Shown here in pieces: positions 55,676 through 64,000 of a stretch of DNA of 64,000 nucleotides (its first letter is position 1; each line of letters begins with the position of its first letter). The translations under genes were made by a program, and so were the position numbers. The notes beneath the pieces were generated by a model. That model did no database searches, was not told where the DNA came from, and worked only from the letters and a program-made list of their open reading frames with translations. The stretch covers positions 372,001 through 436,000 of the forward strand of contig NZ_JAHWFK010000007.1 in the NCBI RefSeq assembly GCF_019710575.1, read 5' to 3'. This stretch comes from Paractinoplanes polyasparticus. GTDB taxonomy: Bacteria > Actinomycetota > Actinomycetes > Mycobacteriales > Micromonosporaceae.

Positions 55676-56479
55676 ATGAAGATCTTGGTTACCGGGGCCA
55701 CCGGCAACGTGGGCCGGATGGTTGTCGACGAGTTACTGGCGCTCGGCGCCACCGATGTGCGCGCTCTCACAGTCGACCCGGCGAAGGCCGCGCTGCCGCC
55801 CGGCGTCGAAGTGGTGCAAGGCTTCGTCGGCCGCCCCGAGTCGCTACGGCCGGCGCTGGCCGGCGTCGACGTGATGTACCTCGCGCCGCACATCCCGACG
55901 GTCTTCGAAGCCTGCCGCCTGGCCGCAGCCGCCGGCGTCGGCCGCATCGTCGACCTGGCCGGCGCCAAGGGCGACCACTGGCAACAGATCGAAGACGGCG
56001 TCGAAGCCTCCGGCGTGCCGTACACCCACCTCGAACCGGGCGAGTTCATGGCCAACTCCACCCTGTGGGCCGCCCAGATCCGCGCCGGCGACGAAGTGCG
56101 CGACGGCTACGCGAACTCGGCCAACGCGGCCATCGCCCAGGAGGATATCGCCGCCGTCGCCGCCAAGGTCATCGTCGAGGCCGGTCACGAGGGAAAGTCG
56201 TACTACCTCACCGGCCCCGAATCCCTGACCCGCCGCCAGAAGGTCGAAGCCATCGGGCGGGCGCTCGGCCGTGAACTGCGCTACATCGAACTCAGCCACG
56301 ACGAGGCCGTCGAACAGCTGCGTCCCGCCATGGGTGAGTACGCCGAGTGGTACGTAGAAGGCGTGGCCCTGCTCGCCCAGCACCCCCAGCCCGCCGTCAC
56401 CACGGTCGCCGACCTGCTGGCCCGACCAGCCACGACGTACGAACAGTGGGCCCGCGCCAACGCTGACCTCTTCCGATGA
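55676..56479 (+). CDS. NmrA-like NAD(P)-binding protein
   Basis: 267 aa atypical short-chain dehydrogenase with N-terminal GATGNVGRMVVDELL (Rossmann glycine motif) and the YTHLEPGEFMAN region in place of the usual YxxxK, as in NmrA/QOR2-like NAD(P)H sensors or quinone reductases. ATG with GGGAG upstream. Divergent from the TetR gene and probably repressed by it; such pairs usually respond to quinones or other electrophiles. Confidence 0.88.
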   Translation: MKILVTGATGNVGRMVVDELLALGATDVRALTVDPAKAALPPGVEVVQGFVGRPESLRPALAGVDVMYLAPHIPTVFEACRLAAAAGVGRIVDLAGAKGDHWQQIEDGVEASGVPYTHLEPGEFMANSTLWAAQIRAGDEVRDGYANSANAAIAQEDIAAVAAKVIVEAGHEGKSYYLTGPESLTRRQKVEAIGRALGRELRYIELSHDEAVEQLRPAMGEYAEWYVEGVALLAQHPQPAVTTVADLLARPATTYEQWARANADLFR

Positions 56480-56490
56480 GGTAACCCGAT

Positions 56491-56519
56491 TTGGTTGGCC
56501 CCCTGGCGTCAGGTAAGGT
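56491..56519 (+). promoter_or_regulatory. Promoter of the tRNA-Gln gene
   Basis: TTGGTT, 17-bp spacer, TAAGGT, about 29 bp before the tRNA 5' end. Confidence 0.6.
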
Positions 56520-56547
56520 TTTCTCTCGGCACGGGAAACCGGGCCAA

Positions 56548-56619
56548 TGGGGTATGGGGTAATTGGCAGCCCGGCTGATTCTGGTTCAGCTAGTCTAGGT
56601 TCGAGTCCTGGTACCCCAG
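56548..56619 (+). tRNA. tRNA-Gln (CTG)
   Basis: Cloverleaf with acceptor TGGGGTA / TACCCCA plus discriminator G, anticodon loop TTCTGGT (anticodon CTG) closed by GCTGA / TCAGC, and T arm CTAGG-TTCGAGT-CCTGG. CCA is not encoded. Consistent with the GatCAB route, Gln-tRNA could be made by transamidation of Glu-tRNA(Gln). Confidence 0.95.
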
Positions 56620-56709
56620 CGCTACCACTCCTGCCGGAGGGGCGGTGCTGGACCTCTGATAGAGTTCAGCCCGTCGCAAACGCGAGAGCGGGAGCACAAA
56701 GCAAGTCCT

Positions 56710-56782
56710 GGCCCCGTCGTCTAGCGGCCTAGGACGCCGCCCTCTCAAGGCGGTAGCGAGGGTTCGAATCCCTTCGGGGCTA
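56710..56782 (+). tRNA. tRNA-Glu (CTC)
   Basis: Acceptor GGCCCCG pairs with CGGGGCT, D arm TCGTCTAGCGG, anticodon stem CCGCC/GGCGG around CTCTCAA (anticodon CTC), T arm GAGGG-TTCGAAT-CCCTT, discriminator A. CCA is not encoded. Confidence 0.96.
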
Positions 56783-56791
56783 CATTCTGGG

Positions 56792-56824
56792 TGACCCTGT
56801 CTGCAGAAAGCGCAGACAGGGTCA
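56792..56824 (+). terminator. Terminator after tRNA-Glu
   Basis: Perfect 13-bp stem TGACCCTGTCTGC / GCAGACAGGGTCA with a 7-nt loop, 9 nt past the tRNA. A second hairpin (CTGGGGGC / GCCCCCAG, 56838-56856) follows. Confidence 0.9.
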
Positions 56825-56880
56825 TTCCGCATTTCCCCTGGGGGCCGAGCCCCCAGACCCCACGTTACGGTGCCTGCGGT

Positions 56881-56926
56881 GGTGGGTGGTGGGGGTGGGT
56901 GGTGGGGGTGGGTGGTGGGGGTGGAA
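56881..56926 (+). repeat. G-rich 13-bp minisatellite
   Basis: GGTGGGTGGTGGG repeated about 3.5 times, giving many runs of three or more G on the + strand; a strong G-quadruplex candidate right after the tRNA terminators and before the transposase remnant. Confidence 0.9.
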
Positions 56927-56954
56927 GGCCCTTCGGGCCCGGTGGCTCGCCTTC

Positions 56955-57688
56955 GGCATCGGGGTTCGAGCTACGGTCCCGACGGCCGAACCGCTCACCG
57001 ACCGCGGTCGGCCCGCGACCGGCCAGCTGATCGTGGCGGTCCGCAAAACCCTGGCCGAGCAGGGCTTGGACGCCGGCCCGGACACGATCTGCTGGCACCT
57101 GCAGCACACCCACCACGTCACCGTCTCGCGGGCCACGATCGCCCGGCACCTGACCGCCCAGAACCTGGTCGTGCCCGAACCACCCCACCACCTGCGGCAA
57201 AGTCGAGCGCTTCCAGCAAACCCTGAAAAAGTGGCTGCGGGCCCAACCCGTCCAGCCCAGCGACACCACCTGCCTGCAGACCCCCATCGACGCGTTCGTC
57301 GACGAGTACAACCACCGCCGCCCCGCACCGCTCACTGCCCCAACATGCCACTCCGGCCACCGCCTACCAGGCCCGCCCGAAAGCCGGCCCCGGCCAGCAA
57401 CCCAGCAGGCCAACCCACGAACGGCTCCGCCACGATCGCATCGACAAAGCCGGAAAGATCACCCTGCGCTACAGCGGGCAGCTCTACTCCACCGGCGTCG
57501 GACGAACCCACACCGGAACCCACGTCCTGATCCTGATCCACGACCTCAACATCCGGATCATCGCCGCCGCCACCGCAGAACTCCTCCGCGAATTCACCCT
57601 CGACCCCACCAAGCGCTACCGGCCCACCGGCCGACCACCCGGAAAACAAAGAATCCCTGAACCGCGGGTTCGGTTTTCGATGCCTTGA
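56955..57688 (+). pseudogene. Decayed IS481-type transposase
   Basis: Fragments of an IS481-family integrase-core transposase. An N-terminal helical part (GLDAGPDTICWHLQHTHHVTVSRATIARHL) runs straight into KVERFQQTLKKWLRAQPVQP, so the central DDE core carrying the first Asp residues is deleted. It continues through DAFVDEYNHRRP, frameshifts near 57335-57350, and ends with ATPATAYQARPK and RHDRIDKAGKITLRYSG...THVLILIHDLNIR...LDPTKRYRPTGRPPG. No intact frame or terminal inverted repeat was seen. An old insertion next to tRNA genes. Confidence 0.85.
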
Positions 57689-58056
57689 GACATCACTTCG
57701 GGGTTTGAGTAGTGCCGCGCGAAGCGCTGGGGGTGGCTCGCCTTCGGGTACTGGCTGAGTGTCTATCAGCGAGCCTGTGGGCCAGCCGGTACTCCCTGCG
57801 TCGAGCCGTCGCCTGACGGCGGATGCGACGCCTGATGATCGAGCCGGACTTCTGCGCCGAGCATGGTTGTCGCCGCGGCGGCAGCTTACGAACGAGCCGC
57901 CATCTCAAGACCAAGCCGGGGCGGATGGTCGAGCCGGTCCCGCTGCGCCGCACGTCCGTGAAAGCCAGATATCGCGCTGAGCTAGCTGTCTGTCTGCGCT
58001 GGCGAGGTCAACTTGGCGATCGAGTGTCCATCCACTGGCCTTCGAGAGCATGTCGT
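57689..58056. other. Non-coding remnant region
   Basis: No supportable gene. It contains a second copy (57732-57747) of the 16-bp sequence GGTGGCTCGCCTTCGG that also lies at 56941-56956, on the far side of the transposase remnant. Confidence 0.5.
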
Positions 58057-58310
58057 TCAACGTGTCGGCAATTGAAGCGTTCGGCAGGCCGGGAGGATCG
58101 CGTCGGCGAGAGCGCGATGGTCGTCGTTGGGATGGATTCCATCGTCACAGAGCAGATCGTCGTTGCCGTCGAGTACTCGCCGACAGGCATCGAGGTCCTC
58201 GACGGTGGACGTAGCCCATGCCGTTGATCGCCAGGTTTATCTCGCGCCAGCCGAGTTCGTCGCTCAGAAGGCTGACCAACGCCCGCGCGGATGCCGGGAT
58301 GCGCACTGAA
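58057..58310 (-). pseudogene. Decayed SGNH/GDSL-type hydrolase fragment
   Basis: On the - strand, an N-terminal-like piece (LLSDELGWREINLAINGMGYV, about 58210-58290) is followed in another frame by a C-terminal piece (LDGNDDLLCDDGIHPNDDHR, about 58085-58165) that carries the Asp-x-x-His catalytic block of SGNH hydrolases and ends at a normal stop at 58057. The middle of the domain is missing and the two pieces are in different frames. Confidence 0.5.
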
Positions 58311-58365
58311 CAGCAGGGGGCGCAACTGGACCAGAGCCTGGCTCTTGAGAGTCACGCCGGGTCGG

Positions 58366-59043
58366 CTACGAAGGGGTCCAGACGGCGTTGTCGTGGGCGA
58401 ACAGGATCTGCTTCGGGTCCAGTGCCAGCAGGCGGTTGAGCCAGGGTGGCTGTTCGCCGACGCCGGCGTGGTGGCCGAGGACGTCGCTGGTGAAGAGGGT
58501 TGCGTTGTCGTGGCTCTGGCCGGCCACGATGACTGTGCCGTCGTGGCGGCGGGCCACCAGGGACTGGTGGCCTGCGGTGTGGCCGGGGGTGGGGACGATG
58601 AAGACGTCGGGGGCTATTTCGGCTTCGCCGGTCAGTTCTTCGATCTGGGCTCCGGGGTGATCGACCAATTCGGGCAGTGTGTGGCTTTCGGGGGCGCGGG
58701 CCAGGGCCAGTTCGGATCGTTGGGCGAAGATGGGGACACCGGCCAGTTCGGGGTTTCCGCCGCAGTGGTCGAAGTGCAGGTGGCAGTTCATCACTGCCCT
58801 GACTTCGGTCATGTCTGTGCCGGCGGACTTGAGGGCGGCGGCCAGGGGGATTCGGGTGGGCTGATACCAGGCGTCTACCTCGGCGTTGCCGCCCATGCCG
58901 GTGTCGACCAGGATCACGCCGGCGGTGGGGTGTGTGACGACATAGCCCAGAGTCGGCTCGACCCGGGGCGTCCCGGTGCCGGTTTCTTCGGCGGGCCGGA
59001 TGAAGTAGCCGTAGTTGACGCGCCGCACGGAGATGTCGCTCAC
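58366..59043 (-). CDS. MBL-fold metallohydrolase, lactonase-like
   Basis: 225 aa metallo-beta-lactamase-fold enzyme with the metal motif NCHLHFDHCGG (HxHxDH), TPGHTAGHQ and the C-terminal LFAHDNAVW. The set resembles N-acyl-homoserine lactonases and related lactonases, though the substrate is not proven. I chose GTG at 59043: TAGCTT lies 7 nt before it on the coding strand, suggesting a leaderless mRNA. Confidence 0.85.
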   Translation of the reverse strand: MSDISVRRVNYGYFIRPAEETGTGTPRVEPTLGYVVTHPTAGVILVDTGMGGNAEVDAWYQPTRIPLAAALKSAGTDMTEVRAVMNCHLHFDHCGGNPELAGVPIFAQRSELALARAPESHTLPELVDHPGAQIEELTGEAEIAPDVFIVPTPGHTAGHQSLVARRHDGTVIVAGQSHDNATLFTSDVLGHHAGVGEQPPWLNRLLALDPKQILFAHDNAVWTPS

Positions 59044-59159
59044 CTTGACCAAGCTATCGCTACGCGGCGGCGGATTTTTCACCTCAGAACGAAACCGATT
59101 CGCCGGCGGGTGCGAATCGCGGCCCTGCCGTGCGGCGGCCTGGTTGACCGCCGCACGGT

Positions 59160-59903
59160 TCACACGGTTGTCGCGACGCCGGGTTTCAGCCACGTCAGGC
59201 TGTCCGGTGGGAAGGCCGCCTCGATCTGCGTGCGGCCCTCGTGGAAGTGCGACCAGCCCTCGTAGTGCACGGGGACGACGGCGCGGGGCTTGATCCGGTC
59301 GACCAGCGTCGCGGCGTCGCGGCCGGTCATGGTGAAGTGGGCCGGGCCGGTCAGGCCGAATTGAACCTTGCCGAGGTGCAGGATGGCGGTGTCCACGGTG
59401 AAGCGGTCGGCCACCTCCAGCATGCCGGGGAAGACGACGGTGTCTCCCGAGATCCAGACCACCGATGAGGAGCCGGGCGTCCGGAGGGCGAAACCCGTTG
59501 TCGGGCCGACGATCGGCACGCTCCAGGCCGGTCCGTGGCGCGACGGGGTGGCGGTGATCTCGACGTCGCCGATGGTGGTGGTCTGCCACGGGGCCAGACC
59601 GGTGACGCCCAGCCGTTTAGCGCCGGCCGGGGTGGTCACCACATCCGGCACGGTCGGCAGCAGCGCCCGGCCGGCGTCGTCCAGGTTGTCGGCGTGCTGG
59701 TCGTGGGTCAGGAGCACGCCGTCGATCCGGCCCAGCGACTCGGGCGGCACGGCCGGGCCGGCGGTCTTGCGCGACGACGTGCCCCAGCCGAACGAGTAGC
59801 GCCGGCCGGGGGCGTCGAAGGTCGGATCGACCAGCAGCCGCACGCCGCCCAGTTCCAGCAGCGTGGTCGGCCCGCCGATGTGGGTGATGGTCAGCTTCGT
59901 CAT
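59160..59903 (-). CDS. MBL-fold protein, UlaG-like
   Basis: 247 aa metallo-beta-lactamase-fold protein of the UlaG/L-ascorbate-6-phosphate lactonase-like group: ITHIGGPTTLLELGGVRLLVDPTF, the metal motif THDQHADNLDD, SRHGPAWSV, WISGDTVVFPG and PVHYEGWSHF. ATG overlaps the stop of the upstream hydrolase gene (ATGA). Probably a cytoplasmic hydrolase; substrate unknown. Confidence 0.85.
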   Translation of the reverse strand: MTKLTITHIGGPTTLLELGGVRLLVDPTFDAPGRRYSFGWGTSSRKTAGPAVPPESLGRIDGVLLTHDQHADNLDDAGRALLPTVPDVVTTPAGAKRLGVTGLAPWQTTTIGDVEITATPSRHGPAWSVPIVGPTTGFALRTPGSSSVVWISGDTVVFPGMLEVADRFTVDTAILHLGKVQFGLTGPAHFTMTGRDAATLVDRIKPRAVVPVHYEGWSHFHEGRTQIEAAFPPDSLTWLKPGVATTV

Positions 59904-60688
59904 TTCGCGTGGGCCAGAGCCCATTCGAGGACCTCGTCGGCGATCTGTTCCCAGCCCTTCTGGGCCGGCAGCAGGTGGGCGTACCCCTCGTACTCGCGCC
60001 GTTCGGTGATCGTGTTGGACTTGTAGTGCTTGGCGTTCGACTCCTGGATGGCCGGCGGCATGATGTGGTCTTCCGAGCCCGAGACGAACAGCAGCGGCGC
60101 CCGGTTGTCGTTGTTGTAGTCGACCCACGTGTCCTGGTGGCCGGGCTGGAAGTTGGCGAGCACGCCACCCCAGAGGATGCCGCCGCTGGCCGGGATCGCG
60201 TAGCGCTCGTACAGCGCCCGCGCCTCCTCGTCGGTGAACGTGTTGGTGAAGGCGTACTTCCATTCCTCGAAGGTCAGCGGGATCGCCTTGTGCCGGTTGG
60301 CCGGGCTCTTGAGTACCGGGAACGTCGACTTCAGCTGGGACAGCGGCACCACCCGTACGCCTTCGGTGGGCGCCGAGTTCAGTGCTACGCCGGCCGAACC
60401 GAAGCCGTGGTCGAGCAGGATCTGGGTGAAGGCGCCCCCGGCCGAGTGCCCGATGATGATCGGCGGCTCGGGCAGCGCGCGGATGGCCTCTTCGTAGTGG
60501 GCGATGATCTGCGGCACGGTCACGTTCACCACCGGCGTCGGGTCGGCGTTGAGCGCCTCCACCTCGACCTCGAAACCGGGGTAGCCGGGCGCGATCACGT
60601 AGTGACCCTTGGCCTCGTAGTGCGCCTTCCAGTTCTCCCAGCTGCGCGGGGTCACCCAGAAACCGTGGACCAGGACGATGGGCTTCAT
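59900..60688 (-). CDS. Alpha/beta hydrolase
   Basis: 262 aa; [16 protein letters not shown] (oxyanion region), nucleophile Ser in [11 protein letters not shown], acid Asp in [10 protein letters not shown] and His in [14 protein letters not shown]. This pattern is frequent in actinobacterial esterase/lipase-like proteins. Middle gene of a three-gene translationally coupled set (4-nt overlaps on both sides). Confidence 0.9.
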   Translation of the reverse strand: MKPIVLVHGFWVTPRSWENWKAHYEAKGHYVIAPGYPGFEVEVEALNADPTPVVNVTVPQIIAHYEEAIRALPEPPIIIGHSAGGAFTQILLDHGFGSAGVALNSAPTEGVRVVPLSQLKSTFPVLKSPANRHKAIPLTFEEWKYAFTNTFTDEEARALYERYAIPASGGILWGGVLANFQPGHQDTWVDYNNDNRAPLLFVSGSEDHIMPPAIQESNAKHYKSNTITERREYEGYAHLLPAQKGWEQIADEVLEWALAHAK

Positions 60689-61518
60689 GCGTCGTACTCC
60701 TTCAGAAAGGCCAGCAGATCGGCGGTGAGTTGTTCTCGATGGGTGTCGGTGATGCCGTGCGGCGCACCGGGATAGACGGTCAGGCGGGCGTACTTGAGGC
60801 GGGCGGCGGACGCCTGCCCGCCCACAGCGAACGGCACCACCTGGTCGTCGTCGCCGTGGATGACCAGTGCGGGCACGTCGATCGCGTCCAGGTCGGCGCG
60901 GAAGTCGGTGCCCGAGAAGGCGGCGATGCACTCGTACGCGTTGCGGTGCCCCGCCTGCAGCCCCTGCAGCCAGAAGGCGTGGCGGATGCCGGACGACACG
61001 TCGGCCCCCGGCCGGTTGTTGCCGAAGAACGGGCCGTCGGCCAGGTCCTGGTATTGCTGGGAACGGTCGGCCAGCGAGCCCGCGCGCAGGCTGTCGAAGA
61101 TCTCGACCGGAAGCCCGCCCGGGTTGTCCCGCGTCCGCAGCATGAACGGCGGCACCGCCGACACCAGCACCACCTGGGCCACCCGCGAGGTGCCGTGCCG
61201 CCCCACGTAACGGGCCACCTCGCCGCCGCCGGTCGAGAAGCCGATCAGCGTGATCCGCCACAGATCGAGCGCGCCGATCAGCGTGGCCAGATCATCGGCG
61301 TACGTGTCCATCTCGTTGCCGTGCCACGTCTGTGTGGAGCGGCCGTGCCCGCGGCGGTCGTGGGCGATCGCACGGTATCCGTGGCTCGCGAGGGAGAGCT
61401 GTTGCGCCTCCCAGCTGTCGGCGTTGAGCGGCCATCCGTGACTGAGCACGACCGGCCGGCCGGCACCCCAGTCCTTGTAGAAGATGTCCGCGCCGTCGGC
61501 GGTTCTCACGAAGGCCAT
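60685..61518 (-). CDS. Alpha/beta hydrolase, non-haem chloroperoxidase/arylesterase type
   Basis: 277 aa; [21 protein letters not shown], nucleophile Ser in [12 protein letters not shown], Asp in [10 protein letters not shown] and His in [10 protein letters not shown]. These match cofactor-free haloperoxidases/arylesterases, which hydrolyse esters and can make peracids. ATG at 61518 matches family N-termini ([17 protein letters not shown]). First gene of the three-gene set downstream of the LuxR regulator. Confidence 0.9.
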   Translation of the reverse strand: MAFVRTADGADIFYKDWGAGRPVVLSHGWPLNADSWEAQQLSLASHGYRAIAHDRRGHGRSTQTWHGNEMDTYADDLATLIGALDLWRITLIGFSTGGGEVARYVGRHGTSRVAQVVLVSAVPPFMLRTRDNPGGLPVEIFDSLRAGSLADRSQQYQDLADGPFFGNNRPGADVSSGIRHAFWLQGLQAGHRNAYECIAAFSGTDFRADLDAIDVPALVIHGDDDQVVPFAVGGQASAARLKYARLTVYPGAPHGITDTHREQLTADLLAFLKEYDA

Positions 61519-61570
61519 GAGCCGATCGTGGTGGGAGCGCACCCATCCGCGAATCCCGTGTGACGCGTAG

Positions 61571-64000
61571 TCAGTCGTGCGGACCGGTCCGTAGCTGCCG
61601 CCGCGAACGCACCCCGAGCTTCCGATAAATCTTGCGCAGGTGGTAATCCACGGTGCTGGCACTCAGGTACAGATGCGCGGCGATCTCCGCGTTGGTCCCG
61701 CCGGCTCGGGCCAGGCGGGCCACGGCGGCCTCCTGCGGGGTCAAGGCCGTTTCGTTCTCCTGTACGAAGGTCCGGACGCTTCCGCCGAGGGCGGCGAGCT
61801 CACGACGGGCCCTTCCGGCGAACGCCTCGGCCCGTTCCGCCTCGAACAACCGCAGTGCCATGGCGAGTTGGTCGCGGGCGTCGCCCCGGCGCCGGCGGCG
61901 GCGCAGCCACTCGCCGTACAGCAGACGGGCCCGCGCCAGATCGCCCACCGCGAGCGTGCCCGACAGCAGTTCGACCGCCTCCCGATAGTGCGGCTCAGCC
62001 GATTCCCCGGCGGCCAGCAACGCGCGCGAGCGGGCCAGCAAACCTTGCGCCCACGGCGTCCCGCTGTGCCGCACGGCCTCGGCGAGGTCGCCGTACGCCA
62101 GCTTGGCTGTCCGGCGGTCGCCGGCCCGCAGGGCGCACTCGACCAGATCGGGCAGCACCCGGGCGTACAGGCCGGGGGTGCCGAGCTCGACCAGGTGGCT
62201 CAGCTGAGCCACTCCGGCTGCGTAGTCGCCGCGGCCGACCGCCATCAAAGCGAGGCTCTGCCGCACGATGGAGACCATCGCGCCCAGACCGATCGCCTCG
62301 GCCGCGGGCAGACTCGCCTGCAGGGCCTCGTGGACGCCGTCGCCGGCCCGCCAGGCCAGCAGTTCCGGATGCCGCCAGATCTGTTCCTGGTCGGTGGTCG
62401 ATCCGATGGACTCCCGGATCCGCCGGCCGGTCGCCTCGTAGCGGTCGGCCTCGGCGAGCCGGCCGAACGACGTCTCGGTCATCGCGGCCAGGAAGACGAC
62501 GAGGTCGAGCATCTGCAGCGCGCCGGTGGCCCGCGCGTGCGCCTCGGCCCGCCGCAGAATCGTCTGGCGGTTGACGTCGTCCCAGACGAGCGTGCAGAAA
62601 GTGACCCCCAGCACGACGTGGCGCAGCACCTCGGCGTCGCCCGCGCCGGCCATCGCCTCGGCCGCGCGCCGCAGATGCGGCCCGGCCTCCGGGTAGCCGC
62701 CGTCGAAGAAATTCGCGTACGCGGCCAGCAGCAGATCAGCCGGGGCCGTGAGCTCGCCTGCGGGATGGTCGATGCCGGGTAGCGCGCGGGCGGACCGGGC
62801 GATCTCGCGCTGGGTCGTGCCGTGCAGCGACGACTCGACCGAGATGGAGTGTTCCGCCGCCTGCAGCACGGCCGCTCGGGCCCGGTCGGGCGCCTCGCCG
62901 CCGAACGACTCGGCCGCGGCCAGGCACATCGCGGACGCCCGCCGGGTCGCCTCGGGGTCGCCGGTGCTCACCGCGGCCACCGCCCGGATCAGCAAGGCCT
63001 CGCCCCGGCCGGCCGGGCCCAGCAGAACGTCGTCGGCCGAGTCGAGCAGAGCCAGCGTCCGCACCGGCGATCCGGCCTGCAACGCCGCACCGGCCGCCGC
63101 CAGCAGCCATCCGGAACGGGCGGCGGGGGAGTCGGTCAGTTCGGCCGCGCGCACCAGGAACGAGGCGCGGGCGGCATGACCCCCGCGGGCGCCGGCCTGG
63201 TTGGCGACGCGGGCCAGCTCGGCCGCGGTCTCCTCGTCGGGCCCGGTCGCCGCGGCCGCCAGGTGCCAGGCCCGCTGATCGGCGTCGTGGGGTTCGGTGG
63301 TCGCGGCGGCCAGTGCGCGGTGCACCCTGCGGCGTTCAGTGGCGGAGGCGCCGTTGTAGACGGCGGAACGCACGAGCGGGTGGCGGAATGCGACCTGCTG
63401 CCCGCACGAGACGAGCCGGTCCGTCTCAGCCGGTCCGGCGTCGTCGGCGCCCACACCCAGGGCGGCTCCGGCGGTTGCCAGGCGAACCGGGTCACCGCTG
63501 GGCTCGGCCGCGGCCAGCAGCAACCACGTGCGGGTGGCGGCGGGATAGTTGAGCACCCGGGCGAGGTAGGTGGCCTCGAGCCGGGCGCCGATCGGCATCG
63601 GCTCGGGCAGTGGTGTGCCGCCGGTGAGCTGGTCGGCGGTCAGCTCGCGGCCGAGATCGGTCAGCGCCAGCGGATTGCCGCCGGTGGCGTCGACGATCGA
63701 GGTGGCCACCAGCCGGTCGAGCCGGCCGTCGACGACCTCGCCGAGCAGCGCCACACCGGCCTCGCGCCCGAGCCCGGCCACGTCGAGGGCCGGAATGCCG
63801 GTCAGGCCGGGATGTTCGGCGCCGCGCAGGCCGAACAGCAGCACGACGCCCTCGGCGTGCAGCCGCCGGGCCACGAAGGCCAGTGATCGCAACGATTCCT
63901 GATCGAGCCACTGGGCGTCGTCGACCACGCAGAGCCGGGGCGCGTCGGCGAGCAGGGTCAGGGCGGCCAGACTGACCAGATAGAGATCCGGTGGGGAGCC
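61571..64000 (-). CDS. Large ATP-binding LuxR-family regulator, truncated by window edge
   Basis: At least 809 aa; the N-terminus with Walker A lies beyond 64000. Visible: Walker [13 protein letters not shown] and the rest of a STAND-type ATPase, a long TPR-like helical region, and a C-terminal LuxR HTH ([45 protein letters not shown]). LAL-type regulators respond to ligands by ATP-dependent activation and often switch on the neighbouring gene set. The hydrolase/MBL operon 52 nt downstream is a possible target, though co-transcription is equally possible. Confidence 0.92.
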   Translation of the reverse strand, partial: GSPPDLYLVSLAALTLLADAPRLCVVDDAQWLDQESLRSLAFVARRLHAEGVVLLFGLRGAEHPGLTGIPALDVAGLGREAGVALLGEVVDGRLDRLVATSIVDATGGNPLALTDLGRELTADQLTGGTPLPEPMPIGARLEATYLARVLNYPAATRTWLLLAAAEPSGDPVRLATAGAALGVGADDAGPAETDRLVSCGQQVAFRHPLVRSAVYNGASATERRRVHRALAAATTEPHDADQRAWHLAAAATGPDEETAAELARVANQAGARGGHAARASFLVRAAELTDSPAARSGWLLAAAGAALQAGSPVRTLALLDSADDVLLGPAGRGEALLIRAVAAVSTGDPEATRRASAMCLAAAESFGGEAPDRARAAVLQAAEHSISVESSLHGTTQREIARSARALPGIDHPAGELTAPADLLLAAYANFFDGGYPEAGPHLRRAAEAMAGAGDAEVLRHVVLGVTFCTLVWDDVNRQTILRRAEAHARATGALQMLDLVVFLAAMTETSFGRLAEADRYEATGRRIRESIGSTTDQEQIWRHPELLAWRAGDGVHEALQASLPAAEAIGLGAMVSIVRQSLALMAVGRGDYAAGVAQLSHLVELGTPGLYARVLPDLVECALRAGDRRTAKLAYGDLAEAVRHSGTPWAQGLLARSRALLAAGESAEPHYREAVELLSGTLAVGDLARARLLYGEWLRRRRRRGDARDQLAMALRLFEAERAEAFAGRARRELAALGGSVRTFVQENETALTPQEAAVARLARAGGTNAEIAAHLYLSASTVDYHLRKIYRKLGVRSRRQLRTGPHD

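Noticed and set aside
57823..58227. 134-codon + strand frame in the remnant region
   Set aside because: No recognisable domain and it overlaps the SGNH remnant whose other-strand pieces match a family.
58366..61518. Quorum-quenching island controlled by the LuxR regulator
   Set aside because: The MBL and hydrolase families are too broad, and the regulator is LAL-type rather than an AHL receptor; no direct evidence.

Overview
The window is very GC-rich, densely coded actinobacterial chromosome. Frequent GTG starts, TANNNT -10 boxes lying 6-8 nt before start codons (leaderless mRNAs), hairpin terminators without U-tracts, the ligA-gatCAB neighbourhood and the ilvD / ilvBNC-serA-leuB-ilvE-cimA cluster all suggest a filamentous actinomycete. 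Micromonosporaceae (Actinoplanes-like) is my best guess; this is inference, with no 16S gene in the window.

Layout. 1-16.7 kb: 3' end of ligA, a membrane GGDEF-EAL protein, gatC-gatA and gatB (Asp/Glu-tRNA amidotransferase), an M1 peptidase lipoprotein, a membrane metallophosphoesterase, a glucose/sorbosone-dehydrogenase-like lipoprotein, a PH-domain membrane protein, a BNR-repeat protein coupled to a MoaD/ThiS-like protein, and a PAS-GGDEF-EAL protein. 16.7-23.7 kb: a complete mannoside operon (LacI regulator, solute-binding lipoprotein, two permeases, GH2 beta-mannosidase) with two LacI-type operator candidates, a promoter, an intergenic hairpin and a terminator. 23.8-42.9 kb: branched-chain amino acid and serine biosynthesis (ilvD, ilvB, ilvN, ilvC, serA, leuB, ilvE, cimA, ridA). 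It is interrupted by an archaeal-type mannosyl-3-phosphoglycerate synthase gene, a third GGDEF-EAL protein, an orphan EACC1-like protein and a tyrosine-phosphatase-like protein. 42.8-55.6 kb: a compact threonyl-tRNA synthetase, a GNAT enzyme, two tandem EEP-family paralogues, an M16 peptidase pair, ArfB, hydrolases, a self-contained ABC exporter operon with its own HTH gene, a FAH-family enzyme and a TetR regulator divergent from an NmrA-like protein. 56.5-58.3 kb: tRNA-Gln and tRNA-Glu followed by a decayed IS481-type transposase and a decayed SGNH-hydrolase remnant. 58.4-64 kb: two MBL-fold proteins, two alpha/beta hydrolases and a large LuxR-family regulator that runs off the window.

How it works together. 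The main regulatory theme is transcription attenuation. Three leader peptides sit immediately behind leaderless-type promoters and before strong hairpins: Val-Leu codons before ilvB, Val-Leu-Ile-Ile codons before cimA and three consecutive Thr codons before the compact ThrRS. Together they would couple branched-chain synthesis and Thr-tRNA charging to the supply of the cognate amino acids.

Other points worth a second look are the mpgS gene inside the ilvC-serA interval, a 39-bp duplication that separates the 3' ends of serA and its convergent neighbour, a roughly 120-residue Ala/Ser/Asp repeat insertion inside LigA, 54-bp repeats encoding the C-terminus of the TetR protein, and two overlapping perfect palindromes in front of the ABC exporter. 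I saw no CRISPR array, prophage or rRNA operon.
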